Source of the DNA: Hyphomonas sp. | GTDB taxonomy: Bacteria > Pseudomonadota > Alphaproteobacteria > Caulobacterales > Hyphomonadaceae | DNA: 64,000 nucleotides | Assembly: GCF_013823385.1 (NCBI RefSeq) | Contig: NZ_PNMA01000019.1 | Span: 1 to 64,000, forward strand | Reading direction: 5' to 3' | Shown: positions 7,347 through 16,043 of the stretch, piece by piece | Layout: each line of letters opens with the position of its first letter | Position numbering within the stretch: position 1 is the stretch's first letter | Position numbers and translations under genes: made by a program | The notes under the pieces: generated by a model | Databases searched by the model: none | The model's input: the letters and a program-made list of their open reading frames with translations, nothing else | Told to the model about the DNA's origin: nothing

Positions 7347-9785
7347 ATGAAGCATGCCGACGCCCTGCCGATTGATGAAGTGATGCCGGATATTCTCCGC
7401 GCATTGGCCACCGGACCGCGCCTTGTGCTGGCCGCCCCGCCCGGCGCGGGCAAGACGACGCGCGTGCCGCTGGCGCTGGCGGGCCTGCTGGGCGATCCGG
7501 GGGTGATCGAGGGGCGCATCCTCCTGCTGGAGCCGCGCCGGGTGGCCGCGCGCATGGCGGCCGAGCGGATGGCGGCGTCGCTGGGCGAGCGGGTGGGCCA
7601 GACCATCGGCCTGACGACGCGGGTGGACCGGAAGGTGTCGAAGGAGACGCGGATCGAGGTGATCACCGATGGCCTGTTCACGCGGCGCATCCTGGCCGAT
7701 CAGGAACTTTCCGGCATTGGCGCCGTGCTGTTCGATGAATTCCATGAGCGGCGGCTGAACGCCGATCTCGGCCTGGCACTGGCGCTGGAGGTGCAGTCGG
7801 TGCTGCGCGAGGATCTCCGTTTGCTGATCATGTCCGCCACGCTCGACACCGCCGCCGTGGCCCGCGCCATCGATGCGCCGGTGATCGAGAGCGAGGGGCG
7901 GATGTATCCGGTGGAGACGCGCTATCTCGGCAAATCCGACGAGCGCATCGAAGACCGGATGCCGAAGGTGATCCGCCAGGCCTTGCGGGAGGAGGAAGGC
8001 TCGGTGCTCGCTTTCCTGCCGGGCGCGCGGGAGATCAACCGGACGGCAGAGGCGCTCGCCGGTCTGGGGCCGGACGTGATCCTTGCGCCGCTTTATGGCG
8101 CGCTGTCGCCGGGGGAACAGGACGCGGCGGTTTCGCCCGCCCCGCCCGGCAAGCGCAAGATCGTGCTGGCAACCGACATTGCCGAAAGCGCGCTGACGAT
8201 TGAGGGCGTACGGATCGTGATCGATTCCGGTCTCTCGCGGGTGGCCGAAGAAGACCTCGGCGGATTGGGTAGCCGGCTCACCACCGTACGCGCCTCCCGC
8301 GCTTCGGCAGACCAGCGCCGGGGCCGGGCCGGGCGGACAGCGCCGGGGGTCTGCTACCGTCTCTGGGATGAAGCGGCCACACGCGGCCTGATGGCGGCGC
8401 CGACGCCGGAAATTCTGGTGACGGATCTTTCCGGGCTCGCGCTCACCTTGGCTGAATGGGGCACGCAGGACGCAGGCGCGCTGACCTGGATGGACCCGCC
8501 GCCGCCGGGCAAGCTGAAAGGCGCGCGCGCGCTGCTGACGGCGCTGGGCGCGCTGGACGGGGACGGCGCGCTGACCGCCAAGGGCAGGGAAATGGCCCGC
8601 ATGCCGTTGCCGCCGCGCCTTGCCGCGCTTGTAGCCTCAGCGCCGGGGCCTGCGGAGAAGGCGCTCGCCGCCGAGATTGCTGCCATGATGGGCGAGCGCG
8701 GCATGGGCGGGGACAGCAGCGACCTCAGCCAGCGCCTGCAGCGCTTCCGCGCCGATGGCAGCCCGCGGGCGCGGTCTCTGAAGCAGCAGGCAAAAAGCTG
8801 GGGCGGGGGCGCGGCGCCGGGCGGGGATCTGGCAAAGCTGCTGGCGCGGGCCTGGCCCGATCAGGTGGCGCGGCGGCGGCCGGGCAGCGCAGGCAGCTAT
8901 CTGATGGCCTCGGGCCGGGCAGCGGCTGTTCAGCCCTCTGATCTTCTGGCGAAATCGGACTGGCTGATCGTGGCAGACCTTGGCGGGGCTGCCAAAGAGC
9001 CGCGCATCCTGCTGGGCTTGGCGCTGAGCGAAGCCGAAGCGCTGGCCAGCCAGAAGGCGGTGACCGAGGAGCGGGCCGCCTTCGATCCGAAGACGGGCAG
9101 GTTTACCGCGCGCCGCGTAAAGGCGCTGGGCGCGATTGTGCTTTCTGAAGCGCCGCTGCCCAAGCCTTCTGCAGAGGCGGCGGCCACCGCGATGCTGGCG
9201 GCGATTGAAGCCGACGGGTTCGCCGCCATCGGGGCGGGCGAGGTGGTCGAAGAGACGCTGAGCCGTCTGCGCATCCTCGCCGAGGCCGGGCTTATCGAGG
9301 CGCCGGGCCTCACGGTTGAAGGCCTCGTTGCAACCGCGCCAGACTGGCTGAAGCCGGCCCTCAAACGGCGCGGCGCGCAGCTGCCCGAAGCCCATGATGT
9401 GCGCGAGGCGCTGGTCCAGTCGCTGGACTGGCCGCTGCAGGAAGCCCTGCGAAATCATGCCCCGCTGAGCCTGGAACTGCCGTCCGGCCAGAGCGCGCGG
9501 GTGGATTGGCTGGACCCGCGCGCGCCGCTGGTGTCTGCGCGGGCGCAGGCTTTCTACGGCCTCACCGAGCATCCGAAGATTGCGGCGGGCCGCGTGCCGG
9601 TGACGGTGGAGCTGCTCTCGCCCGGCATGAAGCCGGCGGCGGCGACGCAGGATCTCGCCCGCTTCTGGGGCGCAGGCTACAAGGACATGGCCAAGGACAT
9701 GCGCGGGCGCTATCCCAAGCATGACTGGCCCGATGACCCCGCCAATGCCCGCGCGCATGAGGGGCGCACCAAGAAGCGCCTCTAG
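7347..9785 (+). CDS. hrpB: ATP-dependent helicase HrpB
   Basis: This 812-residue protein belongs to the DEAH-box HrpB family. It shows Walker A APPGAGKTT near residue 30, the Walker B variant DEFHER typical of HrpB, the SAT motif in IMSATLD, and the QRRGRAGRT motif VI region. The helicase-associated and HrpB C-terminal domains fill the rest. The physiological role of HrpB is poorly defined; it is presumed to act on RNA in the cytoplasm. The start at 7347 (ATG after GGGCAG) is preferred because the upstream in-frame extension overlaps the divergent symporter start and is low in complexity. dacB follows 22 bases later, so both may be cotranscribed. Confidence 0.92.
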   Translation: MKHADALPIDEVMPDILRALATGPRLVLAAPPGAGKTTRVPLALAGLLGDPGVIEGRILLLEPRRVAARMAAERMAASLGERVGQTIGLTTRVDRKVSKETRIEVITDGLFTRRILADQELSGIGAVLFDEFHERRLNADLGLALALEVQSVLREDLRLLIMSATLDTAAVARAIDAPVIESEGRMYPVETRYLGKSDERIEDRMPKVIRQALREEEGSVLAFLPGAREINRTAEALAGLGPDVILAPLYGALSPGEQDAAVSPAPPGKRKIVLATDIAESALTIEGVRIVIDSGLSRVAEEDLGGLGSRLTTVRASRASADQRRGRAGRTAPGVCYRLWDEAATRGLMAAPTPEILVTDLSGLALTLAEWGTQDAGALTWMDPPPPGKLKGARALLTALGALDGDGALTAKGREMARMPLPPRLAALVASAPGPAEKALAAEIAAMMGERGMGGDSSDLSQRLQRFRADGSPRARSLKQQAKSWGGGAAPGGDLAKLLARAWPDQVARRRPGSAGSYLMASGRAAAVQPSDLLAKSDWLIVADLGGAAKEPRILLGLALSEAEALASQKAVTEERAAFDPKTGRFTARRVKALGAIVLSEAPLPKPSAEAAATAMLAAIEADGFAAIGAGEVVEETLSRLRILAEAGLIEAPGLTVEGLVATAPDWLKPALKRRGAQLPEAHDVREALVQSLDWPLQEALRNHAPLSLELPSGQSARVDWLDPRAPLVSARAQAFYGLTEHPKIAAGRVPVTVELLSPGMKPAAATQDLARFWGAGYKDMAKDMRGRYPKHDWPDDPANARAHEGRTKKRL

Positions 9786-9807
9786 AGACAAAAAAGGACG
9801 GTTACGG

Positions 9808-11250
9808 ATGATCTTGCCCCGCTTCCTGAAGGCCGCCCTGGGCGCCGCGCTGTTCGGGCTTTCGGCCTGTACCACGACACCGGCTGAGCCGCCCCGGCCG
9901 GCGCCCTTTGCCGAGACGGAAGTGGCCGGCGTGCGCTGGGGCGCGATTGTCATGACGCTGGATGGGCGGGAGGTGTTTTCCCTCAATGCCGATGAGCGCT
10001 TCATTCCCGCTTCCAACACCAAGGTGTTCACTTCGGCGGCCGCCTTTCACTATCTCTCCGGGCTGGATGTGCCTGATCCAGAGGCGGGCACATCGCTCTG
10101 GCTGGCGCCGCGCGGGCAAGGCGAGGCGCCTGATCTTGTGCTGATGGGCGCAGGCGATCCCGGCCTGATGGACAGCGCGGCTTGCGTGAATAACTGCCTG
10201 CATCAGCTGGCTGACGCCGCTGTCGCTGCGGGCATCACGCGCGTGCATGATGTGATCGGCGACGACACGCTGCTGCCGGCCGCGCCCTGGGGGCAGGGGT
10301 GGAGCTGGAACAATTTCGTCTGGTACTACACCGCGCCGGTTTCTGCCCTGACCGTCAACGAGAACACGCTGGGCCTCATCGTCTCGCCGGGCGCCGCGCC
10401 CGGAGACCCGGCAACCTACCGCTGGGCGCCGGGTGACGACCTGCTCCTCGTGGACAACGACCTCATCACAGCCCCGGCAGGCAGCGAGCCCTCCCTGCGC
10501 CTGCAGCGCGTGCCGGGCCTGGAGATACTCAGGCTCGCCGGCTACATCCCGGCAGACGCCGCCCCGCGCACCTATGCCGTGGCTGTCCGCGATCCGGCGG
10601 AATCGGCGGCGCTGCGCCTGATCGTGCTTCTGAGCGAACGCGGCGTGACCGTGGAAGGGCTGATGCGCGCGCGCCATGAACCCGCCGCAGATGCGCCGCC
10701 GCCCACCCTCATTGCCCGCCTCACGCCTGCGCCCGTGGCTGACAGCATCCGGCGCATCCTCGTCAACAGCCAGAACCTGCACGCCGAGCTGCTGCTGCGC
10801 CGCATCGCGCTGGCGCGGGGCGAGCTTTCCCCCGAAGGCGGCCCCGAAATCCTCACCGCGCTGGTAGCCGAAGCCGGGCTCACGCCGGTCGAAGCCGAAC
10901 TCTTCGATGGCTCGGGCCTTTCCACCTATAACCGTGTCACCCCGCGCGGCATGGCGGCCTTCCTGCGCTGGGCGGCTGCCCAGTCCTGGGGGAATGACTG
11001 GCGCGCGATGATGCCCGTGGGCGGAGAAAGCGGCACGCTGGCCCGCCGCTTCAAGGGCACCTCGCTTGAGGGGAAAATCTTCGCCAAGACCGGCTCGCTC
11101 CACGGCGTCAACGCGCTCTCGGGCTACATGACCGCGCGCAGCGGCCAGACGCTGATCTTTGCCGTCTATGCCAATGACCGGCCGGCCGAGGCGCCCTCCA
11201 TCATCGGAGAGATGGACGCAAATCTCGTGCGGATCGCCGAAGAGAATTAG
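9808..11250 (+). CDS. dacB: D-Ala-D-Ala carboxypeptidase/endopeptidase (PBP4 type), lipoprotein
   Basis: This is a 480-residue class C penicillin-binding protein of peptidase family S13, which trims or cleaves peptidoglycan cross-links in the periplasm. The active-site motifs are SNTK at 69-72 (nucleophile Ser69), SQN in VNSQNLHAE, and KTG in FAKTGSLHG. The N-terminus carries a lipoprotein signal with lipobox LSAC and Cys21, so the enzyme is probably membrane anchored, unlike soluble E. coli PBP4. The ATG at 9808 follows AAAAAGGACG, fits the signal sequence, and avoids a long overlap with hrpB. The gene converges on a small hypothetical gene. Confidence 0.9.
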   Translation: MILPRFLKAALGAALFGLSACTTTPAEPPRPAPFAETEVAGVRWGAIVMTLDGREVFSLNADERFIPASNTKVFTSAAAFHYLSGLDVPDPEAGTSLWLAPRGQGEAPDLVLMGAGDPGLMDSAACVNNCLHQLADAAVAAGITRVHDVIGDDTLLPAAPWGQGWSWNNFVWYYTAPVSALTVNENTLGLIVSPGAAPGDPATYRWAPGDDLLLVDNDLITAPAGSEPSLRLQRVPGLEILRLAGYIPADAAPRTYAVAVRDPAESAALRLIVLLSERGVTVEGLMRARHEPAADAPPPTLIARLTPAPVADSIRRILVNSQNLHAELLLRRIALARGELSPEGGPEILTALVAEAGLTPVEAELFDGSGLSTYNRVTPRGMAAFLRWAAAQSWGNDWRAMMPVGGESGTLARRFKGTSLEGKIFAKTGSLHGVNALSGYMTARSGQTLIFAVYANDRPAEAPSIIGEMDANLVRIAEEN

Positions 11251-11265
11251 GCCGCAGGCGGAGGA

Positions 11266-11694
11266 TCAGTTCGGGCGGCGGGTGGTTTCCTCGCCCCAGT
11301 CCATGCCCATGGATTTCTTCATCCAGTCGGAGAAGGTGGCGGGCTTTTTCAGGGCGTTGGCCTCCAGCGAGCCATAGGAGACGAGCGCGCCATCCTTGCC
11401 TTCCAGGCGCACACCGCGGATGCGCTCGCCCACATGGCTGAAATCGTAGGATTGGGCCGGATCGAGGATCAGCATCACCTGCTCGCCGCCGCGCCCTTCC
11501 AGATCGCGCCCGAAGACGAGGCCATAGACTTTTTCCCGGCCCCAGAGGCCATGGCTGGCCGCCTGGCGCTTGCCATCGAGCAGGACTTCATCCCAGAGCA
11601 GGTTGCGCCGCCATTGCAGCACATGCATCCGATCCCCCGAAACGATCTTGATGTCGACTTCGTGCAACGCAACGCGAACGAGTTCAGCATGCAT
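11266..11694 (-). CDS. Conserved hypothetical protein, 142 residues
   Basis: This cytoplasmic protein has no signal peptide or membrane segment, and I do not recognise its family. It is rich in charged and aromatic residues, with a start MHAELVRVALHEVDIKIVSGDR and a C-terminal tail ending GEETTRRPN. The ATG at 11694 is preceded by GAGGAG six bases away, which supports translation. It converges on dacB with a 15-base gap and lies downstream of the rluA/kinase pair, separated by a long inverted repeat. No function is proposed. Confidence 0.7.
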   Translation of the reverse strand: MHAELVRVALHEVDIKIVSGDRMHVLQWRRNLLWDEVLLDGKRQAASHGLWGREKVYGLVFGRDLEGRGGEQVMLILDPAQSYDFSHVGERIRGVRLEGKDGALVSYGSLEANALKKPATFSDWMKKSMGMDWGEETTRRPN

Positions 11695-11790
11695 GGGCGG
11701 CTCCTCAGGTTCTTATCGTTATTCAATATATGAGTGGGGCAAGCGGGTCAACCGCCCTCGATACATTTTACAAAACTCATCCCCCCGTCC

Positions 11791-11873
11791 TGTCATCCCG
11801 GCGAAAGCCGGCCCCCAGGGGAGGGCTTACTCTGCGTTGGTTTTTCTGTTTCCCGGCTTTCGCCGGGATGACA
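11791..11873. repeat. Perfect 21-base inverted repeat
   Basis: Arms at 11791-11811 and 11853-11873 are exact reverse complements built on TGTCATCCCGGCGAAAGCCG, enclosing 41 bases. It lies just past the rluA stop and before the next minus-strand gene. Sequences of this type, with TCATCCCGG...CCGGGATGA, are common dispersed intergenic repeats in alphaproteobacteria; it may also end the rluA transcript. Confidence 0.85.
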
Positions 11874-11906
11874 AGGAGGATGACACTGGTTCTCTTGCCT
11901 GCAGCC

Positions 11907-12554
11907 TCAGAACGGGCAGGGCGCTTCAAACGCCATCCGTTCACCCGTTGCCGGATGGGTGAACGCGAGCCGCGCCGCGTGCAGCGCCAGACGCTCCCGC
12001 GCCGCCAGCGCGTCGCCCGCTGCATAAAACTCATCTCCCAGGATCGGATGGCCGATCGCCGCCAGATGCACCCGCAGCTGATGCGAGCGCCCCGTCAGCG
12101 GGGTCAGCTTCAGCCGGGCATTGCCCCCCGAAACGGCAAGCGTTTCATAGAGCGTCCTGCTCGGCTTGCCGATGTCGTGATCAACCTTCTGCAAGGGCCG
12201 GTTTGGCCAGTCGGTAATAAGCGGCAGGTCAATCTCGCCGCTCGCGGGCGCAGGCGCGCCCCACACATCGGCGAGATAGGATTTCTCCACCTCGCCGCGT
12301 TCGAAGAGGCCGGAGAGGGCGCGCTGCATCTCCTTGCCGCGCGCCACTAACAGAAGTCCGCTGGTGGCCATGTCCAGCCGGTGGACGGTGAGGGCATCTG
12401 GAAACTCTGCCTGCACGCGGGCAATGGCGCAGTCGGCTTTCTCAGCGCCCCGTCCGGGCACGGAGAGAAGGCCGGATGGCTTGTCGATCAGGATCAGGTA
12501 TTCGTCGCGGTAGATATAGGAAACCGGCGCGGGCGCCGGGGCGTAGGCACTCAT
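11907..12554 (-). CDS. rluA: RluA-family pseudouridine synthase
   Basis: This 215-residue enzyme would isomerise specific uridines in 23S rRNA and/or tRNA. The catalytic block VHRLDMATSGLLLVA contains the invariant Asp of the RluA family, and LTGRSHQLRVHLAAIGHPI is the second conserved motif. The protein is short and has no S4 domain, matching E. coli RluA (219 residues) rather than RluC/RluD. The exact target (23S U746 and tRNA U32 in E. coli) is inferred. Its ATG overlaps the stop of the upstream histidine kinase by 4 bases, indicating translational coupling. Confidence 0.85.
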   Translation of the reverse strand: MSAYAPAPAPVSYIYRDEYLILIDKPSGLLSVPGRGAEKADCAIARVQAEFPDALTVHRLDMATSGLLLVARGKEMQRALSGLFERGEVEKSYLADVWGAPAPASGEIDLPLITDWPNRPLQKVDHDIGKPSRTLYETLAVSGGNARLKLTPLTGRSHQLRVHLAAIGHPILGDEFYAAGDALAARERLALHAARLAFTHPATGERMAFEAPCPF

Positions 12555-13975
12555 GCCTCAAGGCCTGGCAGGACGAGGCGGAAGACGGTGCCTTCCGGGC
12601 CGGTTGAGGCGAGCGTGAGGTTGCCGCCCAGGGCCTGCGCCAGCTCATGAGCGATGACGAGGCCCAGCCCCGTGCCGCCCACCCGGCCGGAGCCGGAGAA
12701 GGGGCGGAAGAGATTTTCCTGCGTCTTTTCCGGCACGCCGGGGCCATTATCGGCAAACATCAGCGCGCCGGTTTCGATCCGTATCCAGATTTCCGGATCA
12801 GGGGTGCTGACCTGCCGCATCGCCTCGGCGGCATTGCGGATGAGGTTGGCCGCGATGCGGTGAAGATGGTCGGCGTCCGAGCGGATGACCAGGGTTTCGG
12901 GCACATCGATCCGCGTTTTCAAGCCGTTTTCCACCAGCGCCTCTTCGGCAGCCCCCTGCAACACGCTCAGCAGGCGCGCGGTCTGCATCACCGGCGCGCG
13001 CGGCGCGGCCTTGCCATAGTCGAGGGTGGCGGTGGCCAGTTCAATGGCGCGTTCCAGCGCCCGCTTGAGGCGCGGGGCCGCGCGCTGCACGCGGGGGTCT
13101 TCCGAGGCGGCAAGGCCATCGGAAACAAGCTGGGCGGAGGCGAGCGAATTGCGCAGGTCATGGTTGATCTTGGCCACCGCGCTGCCAAGCTCGGCCAGGT
13201 GGGCGCGCTGGCGGAAGGAGTCGGCGACGACTTCTTCCATGCCGGCCAGGGCGTTCTGGGCACGGCCGATCTCGTCGCGGCGCCGGGTGGGGGAGAGGCG
13301 CCGGGTCCAGCTGCCGGGATCGCGGCTGAACTGTTCCACGCTGACGGTCACCCGCCTTATCGGGCCGACGACGACAGCGTTGAGCACAAGGTAGATCACC
13401 GCCGCCGCCACCAGCGCGATGATCAGCGAGAAGCCGGTCACCCGCCAGGCAAGTTCGACCATCGTTTTCTTCAGCGGCGCCTGGGGCACCACGACCTCGA
13501 TGACGCGCCCGGTTTCGGAGCCTTCGGCCAGGATGACCAGCATTTCGCCCTCGGGCGCGAAATATTCCCCCAGCGCCGCGGCGCCTCGGCCCATCATGCC
13601 GCCCGCGCGCAGGTCCACGATACGGGTGGGAGCTTCTTCGATCTCCATGGCCGGGGCGAGCAGCTGGAAGCGCATGCCGTCTTCCACCTCGGTGACGGCC
13701 AGAACCTCGGCCTTCTGCAGCAGGCTGCTGGAGAGTTCTTCAGACACTTCGCGCATCGGCGCCGCTTCAAGGGCAAGGGCGGCGATACGGGCGGCCTGGG
13801 CGCGTTCGGTCAGCCATTGCGTGCGCACATTGCCCGCCGTGGGGATGAAGACCAGCGCCTCGGTCAGCAGGATTGCCCCCAGAGTCAGCGCGAACAGGCG
13901 CGCAGCAAGGCTCTCCGTCAGGCGCCGGGCGCGGCGCTGCGGGGCTTGGTCCGGGGACAGGTCAGGCTCGCTCAC
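12551..13975 (-). CDS. Membrane sensor histidine kinase with HAMP domain
   Basis: This is a 474-residue kinase with two membrane helices (about 25-48 and 176-202) flanking a periplasmic sensor domain. A HAMP linker follows, then an H-box with VAKINHDLRNSLASAQ carrying the phosphorylatable His. The ATPase domain has N-box LIRNAAEAM, G1 ADNGPGVP and GGTGLGLVIAHEL. No response regulator lies nearby, so it is an orphan kinase. The signal and output are unknown. It is the first gene of a two-gene unit with rluA, and a beta-lactamase-fold gene lies 42 bases upstream on the same strand. Confidence 0.9.
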   Translation of the reverse strand: MSEPDLSPDQAPQRRARRLTESLAARLFALTLGAILLTEALVFIPTAGNVRTQWLTERAQAARIAALALEAAPMREVSEELSSSLLQKAEVLAVTEVEDGMRFQLLAPAMEIEEAPTRIVDLRAGGMMGRGAAALGEYFAPEGEMLVILAEGSETGRVIEVVVPQAPLKKTMVELAWRVTGFSLIIALVAAAVIYLVLNAVVVGPIRRVTVSVEQFSRDPGSWTRRLSPTRRRDEIGRAQNALAGMEEVVADSFRQRAHLAELGSAVAKINHDLRNSLASAQLVSDGLAASEDPRVQRAAPRLKRALERAIELATATLDYGKAAPRAPVMQTARLLSVLQGAAEEALVENGLKTRIDVPETLVIRSDADHLHRIAANLIRNAAEAMRQVSTPDPEIWIRIETGALMFADNGPGVPEKTQENLFRPFSGSGRVGGTGLGLVIAHELAQALGGNLTLASTGPEGTVFRLVLPGLEA

Positions 13976-14017
13976 GGCCGGAGACTTAGGCCAAAAGCGC
14001 CGTCAGGGAAACGGGGG

Positions 14018-15250
14018 CTATTTCGCGGCCCCGAAGGCGGGCGGGTCGATCCGCATCCAGTCATGCGGGGGCAGGCCATAGATCATGTCCATCACTTCCA
14101 GCTCGATGCCGACCGGGCGGCGGGAGTTGGAGTTCCAGAGCACCACCACGCCGGAATCAAGTTCGGGGTCAAACAGCATCAGCGAACGATACCCCTCCAC
14201 CGCGCCGCGATGGCCCACTACGCGGGCGCCGGTGATGTCGTATTTGTAGGTGCGCCAGCCAAGGCCGTAGCGGGCGTCGCGCATCCGGTTTTCATACTGG
14301 TTGCCAAGGCGGGACTGCTCGCGCGGGGTATAGACGCGGGGGGTGTGCAGCGTGACCAGCGTTTCGGGCGTCAGCACATCGGGCGCCAGGCCCATCTGGG
14401 CGCGGGCAAACTGGGCCAGGTCGAGGATCGAGCCATTGACGCCGCCGGCAGCAGGCACCCGGTAGTAGGGCTCTTTCACTGTCTGGCGCACGGGCTGGGG
14501 CGCGCCGCGCTTCATTTCATAGGGCTTGGCCCAGGAGGCAGAGCCGACCAGCCCGGCGCGGCCGGTGCTGGCGGTGGTCATCTGCAGGGGCTTGAAGAGG
14601 GTCGCATCCACCGCCGCGCCATAGGACATGCCGGTGGTGGCCTCGACGATCTCGGTCACCGCGTCGAAGGCGACATTCTGATAGGAGTGGCAATCGCGGA
14701 TCGGGCAGACGACCTTGAGGCCCGCAAGGCTGCGGCGGATGTCGGCCGGGTTGCGGCCATCTTCCAGCATCGTGTCATAAGCATTGGAAACAACGCCGAC
14801 CCGGTGGGCCAGCAGGTCTTCCAGAGTGGCCGCCTCTTCGCCCTTGCCGGGCAGGCGCAGGCTGGTCTTGAACGAGGCGAGGGTATCGTCCAGCGCAAAC
14901 CGGCCCTCATTGGCGAGCTTTGCTGTGAGGCTGCTGGCGACGCCTTTTGACAGCGAGGCCCAGCGGAAGACGGTGTTGCGGGTGACCGGGGCTTCGCCAT
15001 AGGCGGTGACGCCATAGCCGCGCGCGAAGGTGATCTCGCCGTTTTCGATCACCGCCACGGCCAGCCCGACCATGTCATCCTCGCGGGAAAGCCGGGTCAG
15101 CCTTTCGTCCAGCCGGTCGAAATCCAGCGGCTGGCTGGCAGGGGGCGTGCCAATGGCAGCCGGGACCGGGGCCTCTCCGGCGCTCTGCGCCTGGGCGAAG
15201 CCCGCCACACACCCCATCAATCCCAGCAGAAACGCGCCAAAACGGATCAT
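14018..15250 (-). CDS. Serine hydrolase of the class C beta-lactamase fold
   Basis: This is a 410-residue exported protein (signal peptide about 1-22) of the beta-lactamase/EstB/PBP-like family. It has the nucleophile motif SLSK at 99-102, the second motif Tyr-Gln-Asn at 190-192 (SYQN), and HRG in VVGHRGAVEG as the KTG equivalent. This set is seen in D-aminopeptidases, esterases and AmpC-like enzymes alike, so the substrate cannot be told. True cephalosporinases carry KTG, and HRG argues mildly against AmpC. It may act on peptidoglycan peptides or esters in the periplasm. It reads divergently from rpmH. Confidence 0.85.
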   Translation of the reverse strand: MIRFGAFLLGLMGCVAGFAQAQSAGEAPVPAAIGTPPASQPLDFDRLDERLTRLSREDDMVGLAVAVIENGEITFARGYGVTAYGEAPVTRNTVFRWASLSKGVASSLTAKLANEGRFALDDTLASFKTSLRLPGKGEEAATLEDLLAHRVGVVSNAYDTMLEDGRNPADIRRSLAGLKVVCPIRDCHSYQNVAFDAVTEIVEATTGMSYGAAVDATLFKPLQMTTASTGRAGLVGSASWAKPYEMKRGAPQPVRQTVKEPYYRVPAAGGVNGSILDLAQFARAQMGLAPDVLTPETLVTLHTPRVYTPREQSRLGNQYENRMRDARYGLGWRTYKYDITGARVVGHRGAVEGYRSLMLFDPELDSGVVVLWNSNSRRPVGIELEVMDMIYGLPPHDWMRIDPPAFGAAK

Positions 15251-15378
15251 CGATACCCCTCTGCCTTCAGATGCTGCGTTACAGATAACGCCGTGTGTGG
15301 CAGGAAAGTGTAAACCGGGCTCAGGCAGTAGAGCTGCAATCTGTCAGCCGGGGGAGCGGGAATTCCCGCAGGCCCCGC

Positions 15379-15407
15379 TTGACCTTCACCCGCCCGGCCT
15401 GTATTGG
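15379..15407 (+). promoter_or_regulatory. Candidate promoter of rpmH-rnpA
   Basis: TTGACC at 15379-15384 and TATTGG at 15402-15407 are separated by 17 bases and lie about 40 bases before the rpmH start codon. This is a good match to a housekeeping -35 and a moderate -10. A GCGGGAATTCCCGC palindrome lies just upstream (15356-15369). Confidence 0.5.
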
Positions 15408-15444
15408 CCGCGCTTTCCAGAATTCAAGCCGTCAGGGCAGACCG

Positions 15445-15579
15445 ATGAAACGTACATTCCAGCCGAGCAACCTTCGCCGTAAGCGCACGCATGGTTTCCG
15501 CGAGCGTATGGCCACGAAGAACGGCCGTAAGGTTCTGGCGCGCCGCCGCGCCAAGGGCCGCAAGACGCTGACGGCCTGA
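15445..15579 (+). CDS. rpmH: Ribosomal protein L34
   Basis: This 44-residue, highly basic protein begins [18 protein letters not shown] and ends with the typical [12 protein letters not shown] tail, full length for bacterial L34. It binds 23S rRNA in the large subunit. The ATG at 15445 is the only sensible start. rnpA follows within about 40 bases, the near-universal bacterial arrangement. Confidence 0.98.
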   Translation: MKRTFQPSNLRRKRTHGFRERMATKNGRKVLARRRAKGRKTLTA

Positions 15580-15616
15580 CGGAGCTTCCCTGCGCCGGGT
15601 TTCCGGCGTTGTGGCA

Positions 15617-15982
15617 ATGTCGCCCGATCTCTCCCCCATGCCAGAACTGCGCCGGCTTCGCCGCCGCCGCGAGTTCACCTATGTCCGCGACGGGGTGACC
15701 GAGCGGCGCAAGACGCTGGTGGTTCAGGCGCGCGCCCGGCCCGGTGATGAACCCGGCGAGCATGTCGGGGAGGGCTATACGGCGACGAAAAAGGTTGGCG
15801 GCGCTGTCGAGCGCAACCGCGCCAAGCGCCGCCTGCGCGAAGCTGCCCGCCGCCTTCTGGCCCAGCATGGCCGCCCCGGATGGGACTATGTGTTCATTGC
15901 GCGGGAAGCGACACTTGATACCGGCTGGGCACGTTTGCTTGACGATATGGAAAGCGCGCTGATAAGCCTCGCCCGCACCTGA
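15617..15982 (+). CDS. rnpA: Ribonuclease P protein component
   Basis: This is the small basic protein subunit of RNase P, which helps the catalytic RNA bind and process tRNA 5' leaders. The conserved RNR block GGAVERNRAKRRLREAARR is present, together with TATKKVG before it. Three in-frame starts exist: GTG at 15611, ATG at 15617 and ATG at 15638. None has a strong ribosome binding site, and conservation begins at about LRRLRRRREF, so the start is uncertain by up to nine residues. It may be translationally coupled to rpmH. yidD, often found between rnpA and yidC, is absent here. Confidence 0.93.
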   Translation: MSPDLSPMPELRRLRRRREFTYVRDGVTERRKTLVVQARARPGDEPGEHVGEGYTATKKVGGAVERNRAKRRLREAARRLLAQHGRPGWDYVFIAREATLDTGWARLLDDMESALISLART

Positions 15983-16043
15983 TCCCCGAAACGCCACCGC
16001 GCCTGCCGGACCGGCACGCTCTCAGCCCCCGCGGACACCCGAT

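Noticed and set aside
12647-14950. A 767-codon frame antisense to the HAMP kinase and serine hydrolase genes
   Set aside because: High GC keeps antisense frames open; both genes on the other strand have full domain motifs, and this frame is low in complexity and rich in Gly, Arg and His.
15251-15444. Possible tRNA or riboswitch before rpmH
   Set aside because: GC-rich short palindromes are present, but no acceptor stem, CCA-adjacent arm or known aptamer could be traced; a promoter explains the gap better.
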